Shown piece by piece: positions 1 to 9,607 of a stretch of DNA of 64,000 nt. Both the position numbers and the translations under genes were made by a program. Origin of the DNA: Bartonella sp. DGB1 (GTDB lineage Bacteria; Pseudomonadota; Alphaproteobacteria; Rhizobiales; Rhizobiaceae); NCBI RefSeq assembly GCF_041345015.1, contig NZ_CP166769.1, forward strand, positions 992,001 to 1,056,000, read 5' to 3'. Position 1 is the first letter of the stretch, and every line of letters starts with the position of its first letter. The notes under the pieces were generated by a model. That model was not told the DNA's origin. It did no database searches and saw only the letters and a program-made list of their open reading frames with translations.

Positions 1-1393
1 CTTTTCTCGTGTCGTCCAAAGTTATAAGTTGTTTAGTTGCATCTGACACTAATTTATTATAAATAGTCTGTTGTTTGGTTTCTTCTTTCTTCAAATCTAA
101 AGATTTTTCTTGTGCTTCTATAAACTCATCAAATGCTTCTTTAGAAGGGTTCGTTTTATTGGAATTTATAATATCTGATATCTGCTCATTCAATTTTGTT
201 AAATTTATCTTGTTTAAATCTTCCCCTAATTGTTTTGCTAGGTTTTCCGCTTGTCTCGCGTCTTGTTCAAGAATACCGCCTTTAATTTCCGCAAGTTTAG
301 CTAAAAACTCTTTCAAAAACTGTTCATAAGTGATAGCTTCTTCCTGCAGTGATTTATATAACCCTACAATATGCTTTTTTGCGTCATATGGTAAATTCTT
401 ATAAAATTCCGCTATAAGCTGGTGACGAGGAATTAATTCCCCTCCAGATTTATTAAGCTTCTCATAATTCATAATCAATTTTGCTGTTACACTTAAACTA
501 TTATTTAAAAGATTTAATATTTTTTCTGGAGGCTTCTTATCTGCAATAGCTTGTGCTGTTTTGTTTACTTCGTCCCATACAGGTTGACCTTTTCTAACTT
601 TTTCAATAAGAAATAAAAAACTTTCTCCTAAGTCTTTTATTTCTTTATTTGCTCCTTCAAAAGAAGTCTTAAGCTTCGCTATTGTGTGAGGTAAAGCCCC
701 GCTGTGTTTATCTATTTTTTTAATTTCTTCCCTAGCCTCTTTTATATCTTTGGCACTGAAATTAATCTCAACGTTAGATACTTGGCTTTTAACCTTCAAG
801 GCTACCACACCTAAAGCTTTCATCTCTTCGGTAATTTCTTTTGTAGTGTTAGAAGCCTGATTAGCATATTGATTATATGTGTACCAAGCTAAACCAACTG
901 CACCTAAGGCTAAACCAGCACCATTTAACATTGGTGCTAAAAATTTTAACCCCTCTAACGCTGAACTAGCGCGTCGTATATCTTTTAATGATTTAACATA
1001 TTTTACTGCTGAATTTGTTGCTTCAATAGTTGTTATTGTTATCCCACCTAAAGCACGAACTAACACACCAGAACCAAAAATAAAACCAACTGAAATAGCT
1101 ATATTGGCTAACGTATTAAAATTATTAGCTAAAAAATTTATACTGTCAGCTAAGGCTCTATTCGCTATATTTACATTATTACTTTTACCAACAAAAATAG
1201 CCAAAGCTGAACCTAAATTAGTGAATGACTGAGCTAAAGTAATTGGTAGAGCTTCCATTTCTTTTTGCATCTCAGGAATAGCATCTATTAAACCTTTTAT
1301 CATTACTTCAGCTGTTAGTTTACCTTCGCTTGCCATTCTACCTAACTGATGAGTAGTCTTACCTAAACTCTTAGCCCAAGCACCGGTACCTAC
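1..1393 (-). pseudogene. Phage tape measure protein, downstream part (frameshifted, runs off the window)
   Basis: An open minus-strand frame with no start of its own continues the tape measure protein begun at 1958. Translation picks up directly after the break (VGTGAWAKSLGK, then a long helical, Ala/Lys/Leu-rich stretch) and stays open to the left edge. Tape measure proteins set tail length and pass through the tail during DNA ejection. A hydrophobic patch lies near 1,150-900, as is common in this family. The gene is cut by the window edge, so its full length is unknown. It is in a different frame from the upstream part, so no single intact product is visible. Confidence 0.75.
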
Positions 1394-1958
1394 TACTTGC
1401 CTGATTAGCTAAGGTTCTAAATTGACCCATACTTAAGTTACCTTTAATAATAGCCCCTTTTAGAGCCTGCATAACTGGTATTGCAGCTTGACCACTAGTA
1501 CCAGAAAGCAATAATGCCATGTTAGAAGCTTCTAAAAATTTAACTTGTTCTTGATTAGATTTGCCTAATTCATTCATGACATCGGCTAATTGAATAAAAT
1601 CCTCTGCTGTTTGTTTAAAAGAAAAACGCGTTTTTAAAGCTGTTTCTCCTAATTGCGATAAAATACCATTGGCTGTACCCAAGTCACCCGTTACCAATTT
1701 AATACGACCAGCTAAAATCTCCCATTCTTCAGCCAATTTTAAAATTTCTTTACCACCAAAACCGGCACCTATTGCTAACAAGGGAGCTTTCATCGCATTA
1801 ACTAAACCTTGACTAGTCGCTTGCATCTTTTTAGAAAATGCCTTAGCTTGACGGTCAATATTATTAAAGCTTTTATTACTGATACCTTCAACCCTAGCCA
1901 TACCACGCTGGAATTCTTTATCATTAACACCAAGCTTTACTATTACTGCATCACTCAT
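1371..1958 (-). pseudogene. Phage tape measure protein, N-terminal part (frameshifted)
   Basis: These 195 residues match the start of lambda-like tail tape measure proteins: an early coiled region, then a QFRTLANQAS-type motif seen in the conserved tape-measure domain. The frame ends in an out-of-place RYRCLG tail. Skipping one base near 1389-1398 would join it to the open frame reaching position 1. The start ATG overlaps the end of the frameshifted tail chaperone by 8 bases, the usual coupling of G/GT and tape measure genes. The break may be true decay of a defective prophage or a sequencing error. Confidence 0.75.
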
Positions 1959-2165
1959 TGAACTTTCCTTGTTTAACTGCTGTTAAAAATGACTCTATAT
2001 CGTCATCATCAAAAGAGGGCTTTTCAACCTGAGGATATTTAATTTTAATATATCCTTTAATCATATGAAAAAATTGTTCTAACGATAAACAATCAATCTG
2101 GGTAGGAGAAAGTCCTACAACCGCTCCCCACCCATAAAAATCTACCTCACTTAACGCTCGGCTTT
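1951..2165 (-). CDS. Tail assembly chaperone T extension, reached by -1 frameshift
   Basis: After a -1 slip in the run of nine A (minus strand) inside the upstream chaperone gene, an open frame continues about 70 residues. It reads SRALSEVDFYGWGAVVGLSP and onward, and ends in an acidic DDDD segment. It has no plausible start of its own and stops 8 bases into the tape measure gene. This is the layout of the lambda G/GT pair, where a minority of ribosomes shift to make the longer chaperone that recruits tape measure and tail tube subunits. The frameshift is inferred from layout, not measured. Confidence 0.7.
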
Positions 2166-2489
2166 TTTTTTGCTGGTATCTTCTTTAACTTCATCTGCTA
2201 CAGCCCCAGTTAAAGCTGTGGCTATAATGCTACCACAAGCATTAACCGCGGTTAAAATTGGTTCTTTATCAAAAAAACTATCTGATATTTCTTGTGCTTT
2301 AACCTCATTTAAACCACCGCCACAAAGGGCTAAGTAAATTATCGCTTGCACATCTGCAACACTCCAGTTACCCAAAGCTAAACGCTGAGAAATATTGCCT
2401 AAATTATCAGATAACATTTTCTCTAACTGTAACAATTGTCCTATCTTTAACTTAAGCGGATATTTTTCTTTATCTAAAATTAATTGCAT
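2151..2489 (-). CDS. Tail assembly chaperone (G-like)
   Basis: A 112-residue protein lies between the major tail protein and the tape measure gene, the standard place of lambda gpG-like chaperones. It is mostly helical and ends in a lysine run (TSKKKAER) encoded by nine consecutive A. That run forms a slippery site leading into the T-like extension. The start is set by the adjacent stop of the tail tube gene at 2489. Identification rests on position, size and the frameshift layout more than on a recognised domain. Confidence 0.7.
   Translation of the reverse strand: MQLILDKEKYPLKLKIGQLLQLEKMLSDNLGNISQRLALGNWSVADVQAIIYLALCGGGLNEVKAQEISDSFFDKEPILTAVNACGSIIATALTGAVADEVKEDTSKKKAER
2163..2171 (-). 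promoter_or_regulatory. Slippery A9 site for -1 ribosomal frameshift
   Basis: On the minus strand, nine A lie exactly in frame as three lysine codons, followed by GCC and, two codons later, a stop. A -1 slip bypasses the stop and opens a frame of about 70 codons. The position just before the tape measure gene is where programmed frameshifts occur in tailed phages. Confidence 0.65.
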
Positions 2490-3097
2490 TATTTTATCTC
2501 CTGCTTTTTATCAACCTTAGATAATAATACTGCTTTTGGCTTTTCATCATCAGCTACAGCATCTGCACTTACCTCTGGGAATATATTCACATCTTGTAAA
2601 TCTTCATTTGGCTTAGGGTCTAATTTATCTAAAGTTTCTATAGTTAATTTCCCTGTACCTTTAAAATTAATAGTAGCCTTAACCCAGCTAGTTCTTTCAG
2701 CACCAATCTCAAAATTTTCTATATGTGCCCAACCTTTATAAATTATAGCTTGCTTTGGAAATTGTACTACCATCTTTATTATCTTAGGCGTGGAGGATAA
2801 AAATGCCTCTTGCCATGTAAGTAAAAAATCCTTATCAATTGCAAATTCACTATTCATCGACCAAGCTAAAGTTGTTGGCATTACCGAAGTCCATGGTAAA
2901 TTACCATTATCATTACAAGTAATTTGCTCTTCTTCAGCAAAACTTTTATTAATTTGTAAAGCTCTAGAATTACCAACACAAAAACTTTTAAATCTTACTT
3001 TCTTCTCACCGTCCATCTGGATTATTTCACCTAAATAAACGATGATTTTCTCACCTCTAATGCGGGTGTTATCTTCTGTTGTTACTTTTTCTGCCAT
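2489..3097 (-). CDS. Phage major tail (tube) protein
   Basis: This 202-residue protein follows the tail terminator gene and precedes the tail chaperone, the place of the tube protein in siphophages. The sequence fits the TP901-1/phi13-type major tail family: an N-terminal EKIIVYLG strand, a central WSMNSEFAID region, and a beta-rich core ending in GTGKLTIE. A charged tail (VADDEKPKAVLLSKVDKKQE) follows. It would polymerise into the non-contractile tail tube. It overlaps the upstream gene by 16 bases, suggesting translational coupling. Confidence 0.75.
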   Translation of the reverse strand: MAEKVTTEDNTRIRGEKIIVYLGEIIQMDGEKKVRFKSFCVGNSRALQINKSFAEEEQITCNDNGNLPWTSVMPTTLAWSMNSEFAIDKDFLLTWQEAFLSSTPKIIKMVVQFPKQAIIYKGWAHIENFEIGAERTSWVKATINFKGTGKLTIETLDKLDPKPNEDLQDVNIFPEVSADAVADDEKPKAVLLSKVDKKQEIK

Positions 3098-3483
3098 TTT
3101 ATTACCTCTATGGTTAATGTTAAAATCCCATGGCTAGTTTCGCCATCTCTATCCAATAACGACATGGATTTAATCTCTAATACTTCTGCTATTAGAACAT
3201 CGGCTATTGCTAATTTACCTAATAAATAATGCTCTAAATCTGAGGTAAGTAGCTTGATATTTTTACTCTCATCAGAAGCCTTACTCCAAATATCAATTTG
3301 AACACGCATATCAAAAATAATTCTGTCAAATTCGTTAGTTTTATCAGTCCAAAAACTACCAAAGGTTACATAAGGTAACTTTGGATTATTAACTGGAAAA
3401 TCTGATATATTTATATCTTCCCAGCCCTTTAAGCTTTTTATCTTTGCTGTTAAAGCATTTTGTACATCTAAAGCTACTGACAT
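3082..3483 (-). CDS. Tail terminator / tail completion protein (DUF3168 type)
   Basis: 133 residues with the DUF3168 pattern: an N-terminal helix (LDVQNALTAKIKSL), the segment LPYVTFGSFW, an IDIWSKASDE motif, and a C-terminal strand TLTIEVIKWQ. Members cap the tail tube and join it to the head. The gene sits between the HK97 gp10-like gene (the two abut at 3483) and the tail tube gene, the canonical order. Confidence 0.8.
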   Translation of the reverse strand: MSVALDVQNALTAKIKSLKGWEDINISDFPVNNPKLPYVTFGSFWTDKTNEFDRIIFDMRVQIDIWSKASDESKNIKLLTSDLEHYLLGKLAIADVLIAEVLEIKSMSLLDRDGETSHGILTLTIEVIKWQKK

Positions 3484-3947
3484 TAATTCAGACCTGTTTG
3501 TTTCAATTGTTTAACTTTACAATTTAACTCTTTTCTTATCTTCGCTTTTATTTGCTTCTTTCCTCCATTCCAAACTGGAAAAAAGAAAGGTTGCGCCGAT
3601 TGATTTATCGTGCCAAATTCAACAAAATGAAAATAATAAGCATCTCTATCGCCCAAATATTTATCTCTAGTACCAGCACTAATATAAACTCGATATTCGC
3701 AATTATTTTTATTGAAAGAACCAGCTAAAATATTATTAGGGCGTGCCCCTGAAGCCCAAGTCCAACTAATAGAATTTTTTAAAGCTTCACTATCTATTGG
3801 CACTCTTTCACGCATTTGACGTACAGTTTTATTAGCTTCTTGCTCCATAACCTCAAACGTAGCTTCTAACATTTCTATTTTACGCTCGCGCAATAATTTA
3901 AGTCGCTTAGTAAAATTATTTACCTTATCTAAACTAGCTGTTATCAC
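3483..3947 (-). CDS. HK97 gp10-like neck/tail component
   Basis: 154 residues resembling the HK97-gp10 family: an N-terminal helical region with KLLRERKIEMLEATFEVMEQ, then RVPIDSEALKNSISW, a central HFVEFGTINQSAQPFFFPVW block typical of the family, and a basic helix at the end. These proteins act at the head-tail interface. It overlaps the upstream gene by 14 bases in the same compact structural operon. Confidence 0.8.
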   Translation of the reverse strand: MITASLDKVNNFTKRLKLLRERKIEMLEATFEVMEQEANKTVRQMRERVPIDSEALKNSISWTWASGARPNNILAGSFNKNNCEYRVYISAGTRDKYLGDRDAYYFHFVEFGTINQSAQPFFFPVWNGGKKQIKAKIRKELNCKVKQLKQTGLN

Positions 3948-4299
3948 CTTTAATCTCCTCTAACTCTAAGATTAAATATTTTGCATCTCTATTATCTGGA
4001 AAAATCGATAAAATATTATATTTACAAATAAATGCTAAACAGCTTGCATCATCAGATTTTACACGCTTACATATATCTCCAGCTTTTAAGCTTTTAGCCT
4101 TACAAATATTTCTTATTCTTAATGATAATTTCTTGCTTTCTTGCAAGGCTCCTGCTTGGTAAATTTGAACCGCTGATTTAACAAAAAAACTGCCCTTAGT
4201 TTGATAAAATTCTTTAAATTCTTCACCAATTATAAGACCATGCGCATTTTCTACTAATTGCTGACAGTAAAATATAACTGATGCATGTAAAGCTCTCAT
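3934..4299 (-). CDS. Putative head-tail joining (head closure) protein
   Basis: 121 residues between the gp6-like connector and the gp10-like gene, the slot normally filled by the head closure protein. It is Cys- and Lys-rich, with no domain that I recognise securely. Function is inferred from gene order alone. It begins 4 bases after the upstream stop. Confidence 0.5.
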   Translation of the reverse strand: MRALHASVIFYCQQLVENAHGLIIGEEFKEFYQTKGSFFVKSAVQIYQAGALQESKKLSLRIRNICKAKSLKAGDICKRVKSDDASCLAFICKYNILSIFPDNRDAKYLILELEEIKGDNS

Positions 4300-4303
4300 T
4301 GTC

Positions 4304-4888
4304 TTAAATCCTTATCTTTTTATAAGGAAAGATTAAACGCTCATATTCTTCTAATTCGTAAGCTTTTATCGTGCCTTTTTCGCCTCTAAACTCCCACATA
4401 CTAGCAACATGTAATCTTAACGCTTGGCGTAAAGCATGCGGTAATGGATAAGCTAAAAAACTACCCCTAAAAGAAAAAGAAAGCCGAGTAATGTCACTAT
4501 AATTATATTGCTTAAGTTCAGGAGGATTAATAGTTACAAAAATTTTATCATCAATATATTCTATCTTAGCAGATGCACTAATAACTTCATCACCCATATA
4601 AAATAATATCTTATCTATCTCACTAGATAATTTAGCAACTGGCAACTCAATAGGCTCTCTAGTGAATTCTCCGTCATAAGTTACATTCACTTCTCTTATA
4701 GGATAATTAATTACCTGCTCTAAATGCTCTTTTGCTGATAAAATATAATTTTTTAGCTGGTAACCTTCTTGCGCAGTAATCCCATCAAGACAACAATGTT
4801 TGACAAAATCATCATATTCTGCAGTATCAACTTCTTCAGAAAAGCTAAAAGTAAAATTACCTTGCCTTTGCATATAAAGATTATTCAT
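4304..4888 (-). CDS. Head-tail connector protein (gp6-like)
   Basis: 194 residues with features of the gp6-like connector family: a start rich in acidic residues, LDGITAQEGYQLKNYILSAKEHLEQVINYP near the N-terminus (the family's helix-turn), and a C-terminal LPHALRQALRLHVASMWEFRG segment. It would form the ring beneath the portal. It lies directly downstream of the capsid gene, with a 70-base gap. Confidence 0.7.
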   Translation of the reverse strand: MNNLYMQRQGNFTFSFSEEVDTAEYDDFVKHCCLDGITAQEGYQLKNYILSAKEHLEQVINYPIREVNVTYDGEFTREPIELPVAKLSSEIDKILFYMGDEVISASAKIEYIDDKIFVTINPPELKQYNYSDITRLSFSFRGSFLAYPLPHALRQALRLHVASMWEFRGEKGTIKAYELEEYERLIFPYKKIRI

Positions 4889-4959
4889 TCCAGCCTCACA
4901 AAAATTAGTAGCTGTTGCCTACCTTAAACATAAAGATAGGCAACAATTGTCAGTTGCTA

Positions 4960-6708
4960 TTAAGCACTCTTACCTGATTTACTACCTTCAATAATATTAA
5001 CATTAGTATATATCCCTTCTGGAACACCTTCGTTAATAGCACCATGAATAAATGCAGATGGTCTAAATACAGTTAACGCGATACGACGCTCACCTCTTAA
5101 GCTAATAAGGTTTCTATCAAAATCGTCTCCTGTACGAGCTAAAGAAACTCTAGTAAACCAGCGGTCATAAATAGCTGCGCCCATCTTAAAAGCACCAACT
5201 AAAAATTTACCTTGCTCAATCGCCTCTGTAGTAACTACAGGAATACCCCAAATAGTTTTTTCTCTTTGTTTAAAAGGGTCACCATGCAAATAACGACCTG
5301 TCGTATCCTTAAGACCCATGATATTTTCCCAGTCAATAGGATTAACGACAATACCATCAGCAAAAAAACCAGAAAGTGCTACTTGTGCTCTAGCTAATCT
5401 TAAATTTTCTAATGGAGTGCGTAAATTATCTTGTGTTTGAAATTTAGTAACATCTTTAAATTTACTAGCAACCTTCAACAGACCTGTTAACTGATTGTTA
5501 GTTCCTGTCCCATTTAAAAGTTGGTCTTCTTCAAACAAATCTAAACCATAAACAAGCCTATCATTAATATATCCTTGTAAGGTAGGAATATCATCCAGAG
5601 CCTGCTCGGTAACTTTAAATAAATGAGCAATGGTCTCTACAGGAGCCGTCTTAGTTTCAATAGTAAAATTAGAATAAGGTTTTAATTCGCCTTGCTTAAC
5701 TATAGAAGCTTTATTAGAAAAATCCTTTTCTACACTATATTGTATAGAGTCACTAGAAGTTTTTCTAATTGGTAATAAATCCCTAATCTTTAACTCTCTA
5801 CGAGGTAAAGCTATAAAACCACTTTCAATATGTGGCTTTACAAGCCCACCTACACTAGAAGATAACGTACTAATAACATTTTTAACCTCTAGAGAAATTG
5901 TACTCTCTTTTGAACTAGGGCGACACTTAAACTGCTCACTCTCAATAAACTGCTGTCCTATACTTTTAGTACTTTCATCCGATAAATCTAATCTATTTAA
6001 TTGTTTCTGAGCTAACTCTAAAAAATTATCCTTAAGTTCATCAACGGATTTTTTTAATTGCTGACCTTCTTCTTTTAACTGCCTATTTTCTGCTTCAGAT
6101 TTTTCTAACTTACTATTTAAAGTCTTAGTTTCTTGTTCTAAAGACTTTTTAAAAGTCTCTTCTAACTTCTGAGTTTTTTCTTCTAAATTCTTAGTAGATT
6201 GTTCTACCAATTGTTTTACTTCTAATGTTTCCATGGCTATGATTTCCTTTTGTGATTTAACATGTTCTACTCGTGCCAGCTCATTACAAGGTAATGTAAC
6301 CGGCGATATTTCTTGTAATTCTATTTCTTTTAAATGTTTGGCTCCGCCGATATATTCATAATCTCTAACGAAGTAACCAATCGACAAACCAGATAAGGCA
6401 CCAGCTTTTAATAACTCGTAAGTCTCCCTACCTTGAGTGGTACCAGTAACAAGCTTACCCTTTACAAATAAGCCCTTATCATCCTCTTTTACTTCTTGCC
6501 AAACACCTATAGGACTATCTCGTTTATGTTGCCAAAGCATCGCAACATTTGTGCCTTTACTTTTATGTTTATCTAAGCTTTTCTTAAAAGCTCCCTTAAC
6601 AACAACATCATTAGAATGGTCAACAACACCAAAAACAGAGGCATAACCACTAAATTCACCTGTTTCTGCTAATTCTTTAACCTCTAATTTAATTGCCTTT
6701 GTTTCCAT
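4960..6708 (-). CDS. HK97 prohead protease fused to major capsid protein
   Basis: About 582 residues from the ATG at 6708, which follows a GGAGG; a longer frame to 6744 lacks such a site. Residues 1-150 are an HK97-type prohead protease (GEFSGYASVFGVVDHSNDVV; likely catalytic His in MLWQHKRDSPIG and Ser in GALSGLSIGY). Residues about 160-260 form a long coiled coil rich in Glu and Lys, fitting a scaffolding delta domain. Residues about 270-582 are the HK97-fold capsid protein (LVKPHIESGFIALPRRELKI, YINDRLVYGLDLFEEDQLLNG). The fusion is known in a minority of phages; the protease would release mature capsid after assembly. It overlaps the portal gene by 20 bases. Confidence 0.9.
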   Translation of the reverse strand: METKAIKLEVKELAETGEFSGYASVFGVVDHSNDVVVKGAFKKSLDKHKSKGTNVAMLWQHKRDSPIGVWQEVKEDDKGLFVKGKLVTGTTQGRETYELLKAGALSGLSIGYFVRDYEYIGGAKHLKEIELQEISPVTLPCNELARVEHVKSQKEIIAMETLEVKQLVEQSTKNLEEKTQKLEETFKKSLEQETKTLNSKLEKSEAENRQLKEEGQQLKKSVDELKDNFLELAQKQLNRLDLSDESTKSIGQQFIESEQFKCRPSSKESTISLEVKNVISTLSSSVGGLVKPHIESGFIALPRRELKIRDLLPIRKTSSDSIQYSVEKDFSNKASIVKQGELKPYSNFTIETKTAPVETIAHLFKVTEQALDDIPTLQGYINDRLVYGLDLFEEDQLLNGTGTNNQLTGLLKVASKFKDVTKFQTQDNLRTPLENLRLARAQVALSGFFADGIVVNPIDWENIMGLKDTTGRYLHGDPFKQREKTIWGIPVVTTEAIEQGKFLVGAFKMGAAIYDRWFTRVSLARTGDDFDRNLISLRGERRIALTVFRPSAFIHGAINEGVPEGIYTNVNIIEGSKSGKSA

Positions 6709-7876
6709 CAGTTGCCTCCATTGGATTTTGAGTAATTGGAACATATTGCATTTGCATTCTAGGAATATCGCCTCCTGTAACTGGAGATAAACCTTCTAAA
6801 GCCCTAGCTTCATTAATGGTCATAACTCCACTAGCTAACATCTTCTGATAATTTTCTGCGCGGGTTTTACTATCGGCTCTTAATAAACCTTCAAAGTTAA
6901 ACTTAATCCGATAACCTTGCTTACGTTCAGATAAATTAAATAAGGATTTTTCAAAAGCTGACTCAATTCGCTTAATACGTCCACGTAAACAATATTGTAA
7001 AAACATAGCGTTAGTAGCTTCAATTCCACCACCTAATGAACTACCCTTAAAAGGAGCACCTACCATATGTGGAGGAATACCAAAAAAACGACAAATTTCT
7101 TCAACCGCAAAAATACGGCTCTCTAACATTTGGCTTTCTGAAAAATTAGCTTGCAAAGAAGTAAGCTTTGTATAAGGTGGTAAAACAGGCGGTTTACCAC
7201 CGTTTTCACCTAAAGGAGCTAATTCAGCTAAATATTGTTTTACTTCTTGGTATTGCTCTTTAGTTAAATCTTGAGTAAACTCCAAAGCATATTGAGACAT
7301 TAAGCCATTGATAAAAAACTTCCTTGCTACTTCTTCGCTTGCACTGGCATGTTCAAAAATACCCTTGCCAAAAAACAATGGTTGCCAAGCTTTAACGATA
7401 CCGCCACCACGACCTTTAATCTCGATAATATCAGCAGAGGTTAATTTTTCGGTTTTATGATAATAATAAATTTGCTCATTCTCAGTAACACGGCTAACAT
7501 CATCAAACTTTAACGGTATTAAAGAGATTAATTTATTTCCAGCTATAGTCTTTTTAATATAAGCAGTACCAAATAATTCTAACGAAACAACTATACAAGC
7601 AAAAAAATCTTCTTTAGTTTGATGTTCATTAGGCGAAAATTTTAACAAGTCATATAAAACACTATCTTTATTATCAATCTCAATGCCTTGCTTATCCCTT
7701 GTTAAAATCTCAATTGGTAAAGTAGCTATAGTATCTGCAATAAGGTTAATACATGCCCAGCCCGCAGATATTTTCAATGGACTATTATTACAAATATTAT
7801 GTGCATTGAATAAATCTATTACAGGTATAAATTTATCTTCTGTTTTTTTCTTTCTAAAAAAATCCAATATAGCCAT
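6689..7876 (-). CDS. Phage portal protein (HK97 family)
   Basis: About 395 residues from the ATG at 7876, placed 2 bases after the terminase stop and preceded by a G-rich ribosome site; an alternative ATG lies at 7897. The sequence fits HK97-type portals: AWACINLIADTIATLPIEIL near residue 40, PNEHQTKEDFFACIV, and the C-terminal EICRFFGIPPHMVGAP segment with a basic stretch after it. The portal is the dodecameric channel for DNA packaging. Order with terminase upstream and protease-capsid downstream is canonical. Confidence 0.9.
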   Translation of the reverse strand: MAILDFFRKKKTEDKFIPVIDLFNAHNICNNSPLKISAGWACINLIADTIATLPIEILTRDKQGIEIDNKDSVLYDLLKFSPNEHQTKEDFFACIVVSLELFGTAYIKKTIAGNKLISLIPLKFDDVSRVTENEQIYYYHKTEKLTSADIIEIKGRGGGIVKAWQPLFFGKGIFEHASASEEVARKFFINGLMSQYALEFTQDLTKEQYQEVKQYLAELAPLGENGGKPPVLPPYTKLTSLQANFSESQMLESRIFAVEEICRFFGIPPHMVGAPFKGSSLGGGIEATNAMFLQYCLRGRIKRIESAFEKSLFNLSERKQGYRIKFNFEGLLRADSKTRAENYQKMLASGVMTINEARALEGLSPVTGGDIPRMQMQYVPITQNPMEATDGNKGN

Positions 7877-7877
7877 C

Positions 7878-9359
7878 TTAACCCCCACTAAAGACATCTA
7901 AAAAGTGGTTCATAGAATTAGACCGCACATCCATTAATTGACTCATCAATATATGATGTGCATTAAATAAACCTATTAACGGGTCAATCTTCGCTCTACC
8001 GCTGATTTTCTTAGTAATATAAACAGCACTGCCACGTTGTTCTAATTTGGCATTACCAATAACCCATTCCATCAGTAAGCTACCGCTATGAAACAGATTT
8101 TTATCTTTAATAAGTTTTTCAATCTCTTGAATAGTACCGCTTAATTTATAACCTTGCGGAACTGCAGTAACAGCTCCAGCTACACCATTTTGAGTGATAG
8201 TAAAACCTGCATTTTGTAATTCTAATAAAACACTAGAAATACCGGCACTATCTACACCAATACCAGCAATAGCAGGTAATTTACCACTAGCATTAACTTG
8301 CTTTACTAAATTAACAATAAAGCTAGTTTCTTCACCGCTTTTATTATAAAAGCTTAAGCTACCTTCCCGCTCAAAATCAGTTAATTGTACTGCTATATCT
8401 TTACGACGTTCTAAAATTATCCTATCGGCTAAAGCATGGAAATAACTATAATATTTACCTGTAGAGGAATTTAAACCAAGCACACATAAACCTAGTAAGT
8501 CATCTAAACCACCACCATCAATACCAATAGTTACCTTATCGCTTTTGGCTAAAAGATTCTCAACTGAGGCTAACGAATAATCTATACAATCCTTCCAATA
8601 AGGAGCAACTCCCCAAACTTCACCGGTTAAATCAGTAGCAATTTGCACGTTTAAATGTTGTGATAAAAAACGATTTAAACTAGCCTCACCTGCTCTATCG
8701 GCTTCATTAAAAGCCTCTTTTAAAAAATCTAAATTAACGGATAAACCTAAATTAGGTGTTACATATTTCCAAAGATTAACATCGCGCCATTGCTCATCAT
8801 CACCTGATTGAACCTCTTGCGGAAATTCATATAATATTGGCAGGGTTCTAGTGTCTCTTATTTCACCATCACGTATTTTCCTAGCAACTTGTAACTGTTC
8901 TTTAAATACTCCTTTAGGAGCTTGGTCACTTTGCGTAGTAATAGTTAAAATAAAACCTTCTGCAACACTAGCCATACCACCACGTAACTGAGTAATAACT
9001 CGTTCAGCCTGTGGCAAAGAAGCAATAACATGCAATTCATCAATTAATACGGCAACAGGTTTTACTCCGGTAAGGGTTTTAACATCAAAGCTTTTAACTC
9101 TTAAAACTGCTCCGGTTTGTAAATTTTTAATTTCTCTCTTATGGTAAGTAATATGAAATAAATTACTTAAATACGTATCTATTTCAATCATTCCGCATAA
9201 TTGTTCAAATGATATCTTGGCTATATCCAATGTAGGAGCTACTATTAGCATTTCTGCATTAGGGCGCTCATTTAAAATCAGATTAACCAACATTATCGCC
9301 GCACCGCCAGTAGTCTTACTATTCTTCTTAGGTACAAGGCAAAAAATATGATTAATCAT
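7878..9359 (-). pseudogene. Terminase large subunit, main part (gene split by frameshift)
   Basis: 493 residues covering most of a Terminase_1-type packaging ATPase-nuclease. The start is abrupt at a conserved internal motif (CLVPKKNSKTTGG, the family's ATP-binding loop), followed by LIVAPTLD, VLIDELHVI (Walker B type), and a C-terminal nuclease region with IGIDGGGLDDL. About 80 N-terminal residues expected for the family lie just upstream in another frame (9362-9607). It could restart at the ATG at 9359, but the family is not normally made in two pieces, so I read it as broken. Confidence 0.85.
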
Positions 9360-9361
9360 TC

Positions 9362-9607
9362 TTACCTATTATTTTTACTATCCCATGAACCAAATATCGC
9401 ACGAACAATATCCCTAAACCATTCACCCGCTGAATCCTTCATTAAAGGAGTGCCAGCAACATCTGGTAAACAAAGACGATTAAAACAAGCAACTGCAAAA
9501 TCTGCTCTTTCCTTATCAAGTGGTAAATCAGGAACTAAGCTTTTACCAGCCTGTAAAGATTCCCACCAATTAGGAAAGGATAAATCCCAATATTTATTAT
9601 TTTGCAT
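9362..9607 (-). pseudogene. Terminase large subunit, N-terminal fragment
   Basis: 81 residues matching the start of Terminase_1 proteins (PDLPLDKERADFAVACFNRL, then GEWFRDIVRAIFGSWD). The frame hits a stop at 9362, and the rest of the protein continues from 9359 in a different frame. Together they give about 574 residues, the usual family length. It overlaps the small terminase gene by 11 bases. Confidence 0.8.

Noticed and set aside
879-1232. Open plus-strand frame of 117 codons
   Set aside because: It lies antisense to the tape measure gene, has an Ala/Lys/Pro-rich translation without family features, and is a shadow of the real minus-strand frame.
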